Of a stretch of DNA of 64,000 bases, positions 17,824 to 25,605 are shown piece after piece. Position numbers and translations under genes: made by a program. Source of the stretch: Hyphococcus sp. (lineage in GTDB: Bacteria; Pseudomonadota; Alphaproteobacteria; Caulobacterales; Parvularculaceae); contig JANQJK010000008.1 in NCBI GenBank assembly GCA_028281665.1, positions 124,001-188,000 of the forward strand. Direction: 5' to 3'. The notes below the pieces were generated by a model. It was given only the letters and a program-made list of their open reading frames with translations, did not search any database and had not been told where the DNA came from. How positions within the stretch are numbered: position 1 is the first letter of the stretch; every line of letters begins with the position of its first letter.

Positions 17824-19617
17824 ATGACCTTTTCGACGCCTGTTCGCGACATGCGGTTTATCCTTGAGCACGCAGCGGGGTTTTCGGCCCTTGAAAGAAC
17901 CGGCGCCTTTCCGGAACTGTCCGACGATCTCGTCGCCGCCGTCATGGAAGAGATGGGCAAATATTGCGATCAGGTCGTTGCGCCCCTCAACGAAGGGAGC
18001 GACCGGGACGGCGCGCGGCTGGAGAACGGCGTGGTCAGGACGAGCCCCGGTTTCAAGGAGGCCTATGGGCAATATGTGGAAGGCGGCTGGAACTCGCTCG
18101 CCTTTCCCGAAGACTGGGGCGGGCAAGGGTTGCCCGCGACGCTGGCGAACGCCCTTGTCGACGCCCTGAACGGCGCATGTATGTCCTTCGCGATCGGCAC
18201 GACCCTCACCACCGGCGCGGTCAAGGCGATCATGCATGCAGGGACCGACGAGCAGAAAAAACTCTACCTCGAAAAAATGGTTTCCGGCGAATGGACCGGC
18301 ACCATGAACCTGACGGAGCCGCAGGCGGGGTCGGACCTCTCGGCCATACGCACGAAAGCCGAACCGGTCGGCGACGGCAGATACAAGATCAGTGGGCAGA
18401 AGATATTCATCACCTATGGCGATCATGATATCGCCGACAATATCGTTCATCTCGTTCTGGCGCGCCTGCCCGATGCGCCGGAGGGCACGGCCGGCATCTC
18501 CATGTTCATCGTGCCGAAGGTTCATGTGAACGAAGACGGCGCCATCGGCGCGCGCAACGACGTTCAGTGCATCAAGCTCGAAGAGAAAATGGGCCTCCAC
18601 GGCAGCCCGACCTGCGTCATGGCCTTTGGCGAGAATGGCGAGTGCTACGGCACGCTTCTCGGCGAAGAGAACAAGGGCCTCAAAAACATGTTCGTGATGA
18701 TGAACTCTGCGCGGCTCGATGTGGGGTTGCAGGGCGTCGGCGTTGCCGAGCGGGCGTTTCAGCGGGCGCTCGCCTTTGCCCAGGATCGCCGCCAGGGCCG
18801 CGCGCCGGGCGTCAAGACCGGCGACATGATCCCGATTTACGAACATGCCGACGTGCGTCGCATGCTGCTCGACATGAAAGCGATGACCGAAGGGGCGCGG
18901 GGCGTCTGTTACGCCAACGCCGTCGCCTACGACCTTGCGCGCAAGGCGCCGGACGAGGCCGCCCGGCGCGAGGCCGCGGCGCTCGAAGGTCTGCTGACGC
19001 CGATTTCAAAAGCATGGTCCACCGACCGCGCGAACGATGTCGCCTCAATCGGCGTCCAGGTCCATGGGGGCATGGGCTACATTGAGGAAACCGGCGCCGC
19101 CCAGCATATGCGCGACGCCCGCATCGCCGCGATCTATGAAGGCGCCAACGGCATTCAGGCCATGGATCTCGTCGGGCGCAAGCTGCAAGGGGATGGCGGC
19201 GCGGCGGCGAACGCCTTTATCTCGCAGATCGCGAAGGAGGCGGACCTTGCCGGCGCGGCAAAGCGCGAAGATGTCGCTCATTGCGGACGCCGGCTCGCCG
19301 AGGCCGCCAGCGCATTGCAGAAGTCGACCGATGCATTGCTCGAAACGGCGAAGTCCGATCAGGAGGCGGTGCTCGCCGCCGCCGCCGACTATCTCAAACA
19401 GTTCGGCAATGTGGCCGCCGGCTATTACCTGACGCGGGGCGCGGTCGCTGCGGCGCTCCTCGTGAACGAAGACGCGTCCGGCGCCGGCTACTATGAATCG
19501 AAAATCGAACTCGCGAAGTTTTTCGCCGATCGTTATCTGACCGAAGCGGTCGCGCTGACCGACGCCGTCACCGCCGGCGCCATGCCGCGCATCGATCCGG
19601 AATTGTTGAGCGCGTAA
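17824..19617 (+). CDS. Acyl-CoA dehydrogenase, DmdC/AcdB-type long form
   Basis: A 597-residue flavoprotein with the extended C-terminal domain of the DmdC/AcdB subgroup. Diagnostic motifs are WNSLAFPEDWGGQGLP, MNLTEPQAGSDLSAIRTKA (acyl-CoA/FAD binding), ISGQKIFITYGDHD, EEKMGLHGSPTC, VQVHGGMGYIEETG and YEGANGIQAMDLVGRKL. It catalyses alpha,beta-dehydrogenation of acyl-CoA with electrons passed to ETF. The long form includes 3-methylmercaptopropionyl-CoA dehydrogenase, but no dmd neighbours are present, so fatty-acid or aromatic acyl-CoA oxidation is equally possible. Confidence 0.94.
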   Translation: MTFSTPVRDMRFILEHAAGFSALERTGAFPELSDDLVAAVMEEMGKYCDQVVAPLNEGSDRDGARLENGVVRTSPGFKEAYGQYVEGGWNSLAFPEDWGGQGLPATLANALVDALNGACMSFAIGTTLTTGAVKAIMHAGTDEQKKLYLEKMVSGEWTGTMNLTEPQAGSDLSAIRTKAEPVGDGRYKISGQKIFITYGDHDIADNIVHLVLARLPDAPEGTAGISMFIVPKVHVNEDGAIGARNDVQCIKLEEKMGLHGSPTCVMAFGENGECYGTLLGEENKGLKNMFVMMNSARLDVGLQGVGVAERAFQRALAFAQDRRQGRAPGVKTGDMIPIYEHADVRRMLLDMKAMTEGARGVCYANAVAYDLARKAPDEAARREAAALEGLLTPISKAWSTDRANDVASIGVQVHGGMGYIEETGAAQHMRDARIAAIYEGANGIQAMDLVGRKLQGDGGAAANAFISQIAKEADLAGAAKREDVAHCGRRLAEAASALQKSTDALLETAKSDQEAVLAAAADYLKQFGNVAAGYYLTRGAVAAALLVNEDASGAGYYESKIELAKFFADRYLTEAVALTDAVTAGAMPRIDPELLSA

Positions 19618-19770
19618 GCTTTCGGCGCGGTGGACGGTTGTTTCGGGACTGAGTTTCGGTTCCGCACTCGGATTGCCTGGCGCCTCCATGGCCGCAGCGT
19701 TACTGCTATTGGCAACAGAAACCATCCTGATAATCTGTCAGCTGACCCAGGGGTGAGGCGAGGGCGCGGC

Positions 19771-21102
19771 ATGATCATTCTACGAACGAAACTCCTATGT
19801 TTCCTCGCCATTGTTTTCTGTTCGCCCTTGTTGAGTGCTGGTGCTTCGCTGGCCGCCGAAACATGTCAGACCTTCGAGGGGCCCGCGGTGTGGACGGGAG
19901 AGTGCCGTAAAGGCGTTGCGCAAGGTTCGGGGAGAGCGACATATGACGGCGGCTACGTCAGCACTGTTGACGGCGTAATGATTGACGGGACGCCGACTGG
20001 CGAAGTCACGGTCCAATACTCAGATGGCGGATACTATGTTGGGGAGATGCGTGACGGCGAACCGTATGGGTACGGATTATCGATGGAGGCTTGGGGAGAG
20101 GGGTATCAAGGAAACTGGGTTGAGGGCTTCCGCGACGGCGAAGGAGAATACATTTCAGCCGACGGAAGGAAAGTTCCGGGCGTTTGGCGGCGCGGCAGAC
20201 TGATCGGAAGTTGGTATGTCGATGCAGAGTCGGGATGCTCCATTTGGTGGGCCCCCGAGAATGACCCTGTCGGTTCATTAAACTGGTCGGGCGAATGCGT
20301 CGATGGAAAGGGCCATGGCGAGGGCCGGTTGGATTGGACGTTAGCCAAAGGAGATCGACCGGCAGAGAAGTCTATTGTTTTTGACGGGCGTCTTGTTGAC
20401 GGCATTATTCAGGGGCAGGGGGCTTGGCGAAAAATCGAGAAGTATGTGAACGTCACGAACGAGATCACGTATCAGGGAAGCTGGGTTGATGGTCAGAGAA
20501 GCGGCGCCGGCGTTGAAACGAGTAATGTGGTTTCACGCGATGGTTCCCCAGATATCGAAATTCGGGAGAAATATGACGGCGAATGGAAAAACGATTCCTA
20601 CTGGGGCGTTGGCGTATACGAAAAGCGTCGACGTTCCGGTTCTGAAAGTGCGTTCAGCCTAAAAGAGCGAGGCGCGTTTGCAGCAGGGCGACTCCATGGC
20701 GAAGGTCAGCGCGAAGCTGTTCGCAATACTTCCGAAACTGACAAGACGATTGAAAAGGAAACCGGGATATTCGTCCAGGGCGAGCTGGGCGGTCCGGGCG
20801 TGCAGACTTACGAGTCATTTCGTCAAGGAAAAAGGTACTATCAGCGCATTGAGGGAAGCTGGGCTCAAGGCGGTGTGTTGCAGGGAGTCGCTGAATACGC
20901 CGACGGAGCAACATTTCGAGGCGTATTTTCCGGATATGGCCCTATTCCATTTCAAGGGGAATGCGAGTTTCCCGAAGCCGGTTTTTCAGGCCCTTGCGAG
21001 GCCCATGAGCGAGACACTTCTGAGTTCAGCGGCGAGACGTGTTTGGTTCCACAGGGAAGGAAGGAGCCGTGCTTGACGGTAATCTCGTCATGGATTTCGT
21101 AA
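19771..21102 (+). CDS. Secreted MORN-repeat protein
   Basis: A 443-residue protein with signal peptide (LLCFLAIVFCSPLLSAGASL-AAE) and repeated MORN-like units: GECRKGVAQGSGRATY, YYVGEMRDGEPYGYGL, YQGNWVEGFRDGEGEY, YQGSWVDGQRSGAGV, YDGEWKNDSYWGVGVY and RGAFAAGRLHGEGQ. MORN repeats form extended beta-hairpin ladders that bind lipids or proteins. The gene is less GC-rich than its neighbours, suggesting transfer. The last ~20 residues overlap an antisense remnant of an Na/Pi cotransporter gene, so the present C-terminus may have been created by a rearrangement junction. Confidence 0.82.
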   Translation: MIILRTKLLCFLAIVFCSPLLSAGASLAAETCQTFEGPAVWTGECRKGVAQGSGRATYDGGYVSTVDGVMIDGTPTGEVTVQYSDGGYYVGEMRDGEPYGYGLSMEAWGEGYQGNWVEGFRDGEGEYISADGRKVPGVWRRGRLIGSWYVDAESGCSIWWAPENDPVGSLNWSGECVDGKGHGEGRLDWTLAKGDRPAEKSIVFDGRLVDGIIQGQGAWRKIEKYVNVTNEITYQGSWVDGQRSGAGVETSNVVSRDGSPDIEIREKYDGEWKNDSYWGVGVYEKRRRSGSESAFSLKERGAFAAGRLHGEGQREAVRNTSETDKTIEKETGIFVQGELGGPGVQTYESFRQGKRYYQRIEGSWAQGGVLQGVAEYADGATFRGVFSGYGPIPFQGECEFPEAGFSGPCEAHERDTSEFSGETCLVPQGRKEPCLTVISSWIS

Positions 21103-21108
21103 AGCAGA

Positions 21109-21199
21109 TGGCCGCCAGCCTGCGCAGGCCGTCGGTCAGCACCTGCATGCCGATCAGAAACAACCCCAGACCGCCAGGGAGGGTGAACGGGCTTATCAT
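21109..21199 (-). pseudogene. N-terminal remnant of an Na/Pi cotransporter
   Basis: On the reverse strand, ATG 21199 opens a frame reading FTLPGGLGLFLIGMQVLTDG and then LRRLAA. This matches the start of Na/Pi-cotransporter II family proteins (GGLGLFLLGM, then DGL). After LRRLAA the similarity ends and the frame runs into the 3' end of the MORN gene. Only about 30 codons of a gene of normally 500-600 codons remain. Confidence 0.65.
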
Positions 21200-21338
21200 G
21201 CGACTGAATTTGTAACGGATAAGACCGCGTGTTCCAAATGAACGCGCTCGCGACCGGCGCCCTTTGCCGAGGGGCGCGCATTCATGATAACGCTTCCACG
21301 TCTCACGCAACGCTCAATCGTCAGAAAGTCTCGCCATC

Positions 21339-21590
21339 ATGATCCGTTCCCTCTGTCTCGGCGCCGTCGCGCTTGCGGGCGTCGATCATGTGGGCATCGG
21401 GTCGGACTATGACGGCGTCGGCGATTCCCTGCCGACGGGCCTGAAAGACCCCTCATCGTTCCCTATACTGATCGATGGTCTTATCGCGCGCGGATATGAC
21501 GATGACGCAATCGAAAAGATACTTGGGCTTAATGCGCTCCGGGTCTGGGAAGCGGTCGAGGACGCGCGCAAAAGACGGAAGTGGAATTGA
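21339..21590 (+). pseudogene. C-terminal remnant of an M19 dipeptidase
   Basis: An 83-codon frame whose product reads ALAGVDHVGIGSDYDG, then LIDGLIARGYDDDAIEKILG and NALRVWEAVE. This is the C-terminal part of peptidase family M19 (conserved GSD-[FY]-DG and GxNALRV) and aligns by eye with residues about 320-385 of the intact dipeptidase at 10555. The N-terminal 300 residues with the other zinc ligands are absent, so it cannot be an active enzyme. Confidence 0.78.
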
Positions 21591-21599
21591 GCGGCGCAA

Positions 21600-21828
21600 G
21601 GCGGGCGCCAACCCGTTCGTTCGCGACAATTTTCAAAAAATTTGCATAAAATAAAAAGTATATCTTTACACTGATTAATGCTTGAAGCGCGTCCGCAAAA
21701 GGTCCATAACAAGGGCGGGGAGCGCGCAAAGCCTGTTGGGCGCGGGCATTGGCGGCGACCATGGCGCCGCCGCCGGCTCGCCGATATGCAGGCGCTTATT
21801 AACGGATTTGCGTTGGAAAGTTACGAAC
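21600..21828. other. Spacer with an A+T-rich stretch, no gene seen
   Basis: The segment 21635-21680 is strikingly A+T-rich (TTTGCATAAAATAAAAAG) against a GC-rich background and is a plausible promoter region for the small gene at 21829. No ORF is convincing. Confidence 0.4.
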
Positions 21829-22059
21829 ATGAAGGATCTGGAGAAGATTAAACGGTATATGGACGCCCATGGCGTTGGTTGCGTGGTGGTGAAGGACCAT
21901 GTGGCGATCTCCATCGCCTGGCGATCCCAGGGGATCAACGGGGAGGAGCGGCGCATGGAAACGACCAGCCGGGCCTCCTCCATGAGCGAAGCCTGTTCCA
22001 TTGTCGGGTGCCGCAGTCCCGACGCCGATGGTCCGGACTGCGAGGAGAACGCCGCCTGA
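21829..22059 (+). CDS. Hypothetical 76-residue protein
   Basis: It starts MKDLEKIKRYMDAHGVGCVV with GGAAAG upstream. It continues VKDHVAISIAWRSQG, then a Ser/Arg-rich region and ends in SIVGCRSPDADGPDCEENAA. The first 45 residues predict a helix plus two strands, compatible with a small cytosolic domain; three cysteines lie in the second half. No family is recognised. It is followed by an SDR gene 91 bp away. Confidence 0.55.
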   Translation: MKDLEKIKRYMDAHGVGCVVVKDHVAISIAWRSQGINGEERRMETTSRASSMSEACSIVGCRSPDADGPDCEENAA

Positions 22060-22150
22060 CGCCGTTCATTCGTGAAATTGCTGCTGCGCTTACATGGTGA
22101 ATCTCCCGCGCGTATCGCTTAATACGGTCGCGCAAATGGAGGATTTACCC

Positions 22151-23032
22151 GTGGCGACGCTTCAAGGAAAAACACTGTTCATCACCGGCGCTTCGCGCGG
22201 CATCGGCCTGGCGATCGGCCTGAGGGCCGCAAAGGACGGCGCCAATGTGGCGATCGCGGCGAAGTCGGCCGAGCCCCACAAACACCTGCCGGGCACCGTC
22301 TACACCGCCGCGGAGGAAATCGAGGCGGCGGGCGGCAAGGCCCTGCCCCTGATCGTTGACGTGCGCGACGAGCACGGGGTTATGGAGGCGGCGGCGAAGA
22401 CCGCGGAGACCTTCGGCGGCATCGATATCTGCGTGAACAATGCGTCCGCAATTTCGCTCACCGGCACGGAAGCGACGGAAATGAAGCGCTACGACCTGAT
22501 GCACCAGATCAACGGCCGCGGCACGTTCCTCACCTCAAAGGCGTGCATTCCTTATCTGAAAAAATCCGACAACCCGCACGTTCTCATGTTGTCGCCGCCC
22601 CTCGACATGGATCCGAAATGGTTTCGCGGCCATGTCGCCTACTCCATGGCGAAGTTCAACATGTCCCTTTGCGTCCTCGGCATGGCGGAGGAGTTCAAAT
22701 CCGACGGCATTGCGTTTAACGCGCTGTGGCCGCGCACGGCGATTGCGACGGCGGCGGTGAAATTCGCCCTTGGCGGCGATGCGATGATTCAGGCCTCGCG
22801 CACGACAGACATCCTCGCCGATGCCGCGCATATGATCTTCACGAAACCGGCGAAGGAGTTCACCGGTAACTTCCTGATCGACGACACGTTCCTCCACGAG
22901 AACGGCGTTACGGATTTTGAAAAATACCGGGTCGATCCGTCAAAGCAGCTCGTGGTCGATTTCTTTGTGCCGGACTTCATTCCGCCGCCGCCGGGCGTCG
23001 CCGATACGCTGGCGAATATGATGGGGAGCTGA
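22151..23032 (+). CDS. Short-chain dehydrogenase, HSDL2/AtuG-like
   Basis: A 293-residue SDR. I choose GTG 22151 because GGAGG sits seven bases before it; an in-frame ATG at 22094 would add 19 residues. The cofactor motif is TGASRGIG, followed by NNASA, a catalytic Ser in LMLSPP and the Tyr-x3-Lys in AYSMAK. The extended C-terminus ending in PDFIPPPPGVADTL is typical of the HSDL2-like SDR group without the SCP2 domain. Substrates may be long-chain or branched alcohols/acyl compounds. The gene faces the CsoR operon; an 8-bp GC hairpin (23038-23064) lies between them. Confidence 0.9.
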   Translation: MATLQGKTLFITGASRGIGLAIGLRAAKDGANVAIAAKSAEPHKHLPGTVYTAAEEIEAAGGKALPLIVDVRDEHGVMEAAAKTAETFGGIDICVNNASAISLTGTEATEMKRYDLMHQINGRGTFLTSKACIPYLKKSDNPHVLMLSPPLDMDPKWFRGHVAYSMAKFNMSLCVLGMAEEFKSDGIAFNALWPRTAIATAAVKFALGGDAMIQASRTTDILADAAHMIFTKPAKEFTGNFLIDDTFLHENGVTDFEKYRVDPSKQLVVDFFVPDFIPPPPGVADTLANMMGS

Positions 23033-23080
23033 ATCGCCGCGGCGCCCGCAAGCCATGCGCCGCGACGTCGCTTCAAGGCG

Positions 23081-23518
23081 CTACAGCAGCAGGTCCGCGG
23101 CGAAAAAGGCGAAGAACCCGCCGACGACATAGGCCGCGGCGGCGATCCAGAGGATCATCGTCCCGGCCCGGCGCATGCCCATGCAGGCCCGCGCCGCAGC
23201 CGGATCGATGGGACAGGGCGCGTTGCGCATCGCCCATTTCATGATCGCGGCGGCGAGCAGTAATGCGCCCGCGCCGATGAAAAGCGGGCCCTTATGGGCG
23301 GTGAGCCACACAAGGCCCGGAACATTCGCCGCAAGCCCCGCCATCACCGCGCCCGCGCCGACGGTAATCAGAAACGCCGGCAGGGCGCAGCACAACAGCG
23401 TGGAGACGCTGGCGAAAAGCGCCAGCGCCGGGCCTGCCGTCGCAATCGTCGGCGCAGCCCTGATGCGATGTATCGCGCGGAGAAGACATATGATCCGTAT
23501 GCTGTTTGTGTGACGCAT
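23081..23518 (-). CDS. MerC/MerT-like small membrane protein
   Basis: About 145 residues with four hydrophobic segments: ALALFASVSTLLCCALPAFL, VGAGAVMAGLAANVPGL, PLFIGAGALLLAAAIM and MILWIAAAAYVVGGFFAFF. The vicinal Cys-Cys in the first helix and Cys residues near PCPIDPAAARACMG resemble mercuric/metal transporters of the MerT/MerC kind. It is the third gene of a unit headed by a CsoR-type repressor, so metal transport is plausible. Its start is uncertain: ATG 23518 lies inside the preceding His-rich frame and is followed by a poorly membrane-like stretch until residue about 28. Confidence 0.65.
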   Translation of the reverse strand: MRHTNSIRIICLLRAIHRIRAAPTIATAGPALALFASVSTLLCCALPAFLITVGAGAVMAGLAANVPGLVWLTAHKGPLFIGAGALLLAAAIMKWAMRNAPCPIDPAAARACMGMRRAGTMILWIAAAAYVVGGFFAFFAADLLL

Positions 23519-23669
23519 GCGCGCCGTCATGCGCCATGGTTGCGCGGGCGTCTTCGCCGGCGGCGTGGTGGGAGGCGTTGTCGGCGTCCATGCCGAGGGC
23601 GTGGGCGCAGGGCGCCGGCGCGTTGGCGAGGCTCGCCATGGCGAAGAGGAGGGCGAGGACAAGCTTCAT
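23292..23669 (-). CDS. His-rich secreted protein (3' part possibly frameshifted)
   Basis: It starts ATG 23669, overlapping the CsoR stop (ATGA). Residues 1-24 are a signal peptide (LALLFAMASLANAPAPCAHA). The mature part is rich in His, Met and Asp (DNASHHAAGEDARATMAHDG, SHKQHTDHMSS) and has CADDCDG, features of periplasmic metal-binding proteins. From about residue 85 the frame simply traverses the neighbouring membrane-protein gene out of frame and becomes Arg/Gly-rich, so either the natural stop was lost by frameshift or the annotated end is artefactual. Confidence 0.55.
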   Translation of the reverse strand: MKLVLALLFAMASLANAPAPCAHALGMDADNASHHAAGEDARATMAHDGAHASHKQHTDHMSSPRDTSHQGCADDCDGRPGAGAFRQRLHAVVLRPAGVSDYRRRGRGDGGACGECSGPCVAHRP

Positions 23670-23950
23670 CGCTTCCGCCCGCCCATCACCGCGACCAGCT
23701 CCTCAACCTTTTCCCGCCGCGCCGCGAGGCTTTTGCCGGCGAGGGCGTCTTCAACGCAGGTGTCCAGATGATCGTCCAGAATGACGGTTTCCAGTCCGCC
23801 GAGGGCCGCCTTGATCGCCTGCACCTGACGGACGACGTCGATGCAGTAGCGATCCTCGTCGATCATGCGCGCGACGCCGCGCACCTGTCCCTCAATGCGG
23901 GCGAGGCGCTTCATGGCGGCGGATTTCGTATCGTCTCTCACGGGCATCAT
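23666..23950 (-). CDS. CsoR/RcnR-family metal-sensing repressor
   Basis: About 94 residues from the double ATG at 23950/23947. The core is KRLARIEGQVRGVARMIDE followed by YC (first Cys), then DDHLDTC (His and second Cys), giving the Cys-His-Cys copper(I) ligand pattern of CsoR. These all-helical tetramers release DNA on metal binding. The palindrome TATACCC-N5-GGGTATA lies immediately before the start and a TTGACA is found 24 bp farther upstream, so autoregulation is likely. Downstream His-rich and membrane proteins overlap or abut, forming one metal-response operon. Confidence 0.88.
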   Translation of the reverse strand: MMPVRDDTKSAAMKRLARIEGQVRGVARMIDEDRYCIDVVRQVQAIKAALGGLETVILDDHLDTCVEDALAGKSLAARREKVEELVAVMGGRKR

Positions 23951-23968
23951 ATACCCTATGGGGGTATA
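23950..23968. promoter_or_regulatory. CsoR-type operator
   Basis: TATACCCTATGGGGGTATA: 7-bp arms TATACCC/GGGTATA around a 5-bp spacer, the G-tract palindrome recognised by copper-type CsoR proteins. It abuts the first ATG of the repressor gene, so the mRNA leader must be very short or absent. Confidence 0.8.
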
Positions 23969-24032
23969 ACCAAATGTCAACTGTCCGTTACGCCCCTAGC
24001 TTGGGCGCCGGGAAGCGAATAAGACCCCTTAA

Positions 24033-24506
24033 ATGGCAAACCGACGCATTCGCCCGGTCGAGCCGGGCGACATTCCGCATATCAAGCTCGTCGCCGAGGC
24101 GGCGGAGCTGTTCCCCGGCGACATGCTCGACGACATGATCGAGCCTTACTTCAAGCGAACGCGGCGCGACATCTGGTTTGTCTGCCTTCTCGACGACAAG
24201 CCGGTGGGGTTCGGGTTCTGCGAGCCCGAACGCATGACCGACGGGGCCTGGAACTTGCTGGCCATCGGCGTCCTGCCGGAACATCAGGGCGCGGGTCTTG
24301 GCCGCGAGATGATGGCGTATCTGGAAGGGCGCCTTGCCGAACAGGGCGAGCGGGTGCTGCTCGTGGAAACCATGAGCACGCCCGCACTGAAAGCGACGCG
24401 GGAGTTCTATCGCAAGAGCGGCTACGCGGAGGAAGCGCGCATCCGGGATTTCTACGAGGACGGCGCCGACAAGGTGGTGTTCTGGAAGCGCGTGTCGAAC
24501 CGCTGA
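24033..24506 (+). CDS. GNAT-family N-acetyltransferase
   Basis: A 157-residue GCN5-related acetyltransferase. Motif A is visible as NLLAIGVLPEHQGAGLGREMM (acetyl-CoA pyrophosphate binding Q-x2-G-x-G), preceded by the FVCLLDDKPVGFGF strand and followed by LLVETMSTPALKATREFYRK (motif B) and GYAEEARIRDFY. The substrate is unknown; the closing DFYEDGADKVVFWKR resembles protein/amine acetyltransferases of the RimI-like branch. It is divergent from the CsoR operon (82 bp) and has a GNAT gene fragment on the other strand just downstream. Confidence 0.9.
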   Translation: MANRRIRPVEPGDIPHIKLVAEAAELFPGDMLDDMIEPYFKRTRRDIWFVCLLDDKPVGFGFCEPERMTDGAWNLLAIGVLPEHQGAGLGREMMAYLEGRLAEQGERVLLVETMSTPALKATREFYRKSGYAEEARIRDFYEDGADKVVFWKRVSNR

Positions 24507-24559
24507 GCGCCGGCGCTTAACGGCGCTCTGCCCACGCCGCTCGGGTCAGCCGCATCACC

Positions 24560-24622
24560 GCGCAGTTGGCGCCAGTCTTCAAGCATGGGCGCATCGTCAA
24601 TCGTGGCGGGGCGAAGGATCAT
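24560..24622 (-). pseudogene. GNAT acetyltransferase N-terminal remnant, copy 1
   Basis: ATG 24622 reads MILRPATIDDAPMLEDWRQ on the reverse strand, the standard opening of GNAT acetyltransferases (LRPAT-x-DDAPxLxxW). Family similarity stops after the Trp, and the frame closes at 24452 inside the intact GNAT gene on the other strand. A sister fragment occurs at 25466-25549, on the other side of the methyltransferase gene. Confidence 0.6.
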
Positions 24623-24698
24623 GCGTCATACATATGCGTCCGCCGCGCACGGCGCCAGCGCGCGAGCGTGTGCGGTTCAAGACATCGCGGCGGCCGGT

Positions 24699-25469
24699 TC
24701 AAGCGGGTTCCGCGGCGACAACGTAGTTTCGACACCCGCGCAGGGCGCCTTCCTTGTCGATCACGTCAAGCGCCCGGGCGCGCAGGGTTTCGCCGCGCTC
24801 GCGGAGCGCCTGCGCGAGGGCGCGGTCGGCCAACGCCTCAAGTCCGGGCGCGCACATATCGATCTGCGCGTTGACGAAGCCCTCTTTGTAGCCGATGGCG
24901 AAGTGCTTGACGTTGCGGACCGTAAACCCCGCGCGCTGCACATGATCGACGACCCATGGGGCGGGATACTCACGGTACGGCATATTGCCGGTGAGCAACA
25001 TGCAAGCATCGCGAAAACGGCCGATCTCCCAGAGGAGCGCTCCCGCTTCCGTCTCCGGGCGGGCGGTGGGTACGTAAGGTTCGAGCCCCGTCACGTAGAG
25101 GGCGCCCCGCGTCACCGGGCGCAGGCGCGCGAAGAGATAGGACTGGAAATACGGCGAAAATCCCTCGATCGCGCCCAAAAGATAACCGGCAAGCACCGTG
25201 TCATAAAGCTCGCCTTTCAGAAGTTCCGCGTCGGCCCAGTTGCCCAGGACGATCCGGTCTTGCGGCCTTAGCGCCTCATTAATCGCGCTGCGCGTCCGGT
25301 CGGCCTCGCCGGCCGAGCAGGTCACCGCCGTCCACCGGGTCGTTGCAAGCCCGGCGACCCAGCGAAGGGAATTGGCGCCCGTGCCCGCGTCAAGCATCGC
25401 GCCCCAGGAGCGGTCGCCTTGCAGGCGCTCGATGTAGCGAAAAAGCGCCGAGTGTTTCCGCTCCGTCAC
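24699..25469 (-). CDS. SAM-dependent methyltransferase, class I
   Basis: A 256-residue protein with motif I as MLDAGTGANSLRWVAGL, an acidic loop near VTCSAGEADRT, VLGNWADAELL (motif II region) and YDTVLAGYLLGAIEGF (motif IV). The N-terminal helix FRYIERLQGDRSWG fits substrate binding. The start is GTG 25469, overlapping the stop of a short upstream frame (GTGA), so its translation may depend on that remnant. It is bracketed by two GNAT N-terminal fragments, which marks it as part of a duplicated or inserted cassette. Substrate unknown. Confidence 0.78.
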   Translation of the reverse strand: MTERKHSALFRYIERLQGDRSWGAMLDAGTGANSLRWVAGLATTRWTAVTCSAGEADRTRSAINEALRPQDRIVLGNWADAELLKGELYDTVLAGYLLGAIEGFSPYFQSYLFARLRPVTRGALYVTGLEPYVPTARPETEAGALLWEIGRFRDACMLLTGNMPYREYPAPWVVDHVQRAGFTVRNVKHFAIGYKEGFVNAQIDMCAPGLEALADRALAQALRERGETLRARALDVIDKEGALRGCRNYVVAAEPA

Positions 25470-25549
25470 GGGCGCCGCCTGCGGCAGTCTTGGAGCATGG
25501 GGATGTCGTTATTCGTGGCGGGGCCAAGGATTGTTTTCTTTCCTTCCAT
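25466..25549 (-). pseudogene. GNAT acetyltransferase N-terminal remnant, copy 2
   Basis: A 27-codon frame, MEGKKTILGPATNNDIPMLQ then DCRRRRP, whose ILGPAT..DIPMLQD resembles the same GNAT opening seen at 24560-24622; the two segments are also clearly similar at nucleotide level (shared GCCCCGCCACGA and CCCATGCT). Its TGA overlaps the GTG start of the methyltransferase, so it may now act as a short leader peptide. Confidence 0.5.
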
Positions 25550-25605
25550 CATTAATCTCAACATCTGGTCTGCATCGAAGCATGGGTAACACGGAAAGAT
25601 CTCTG

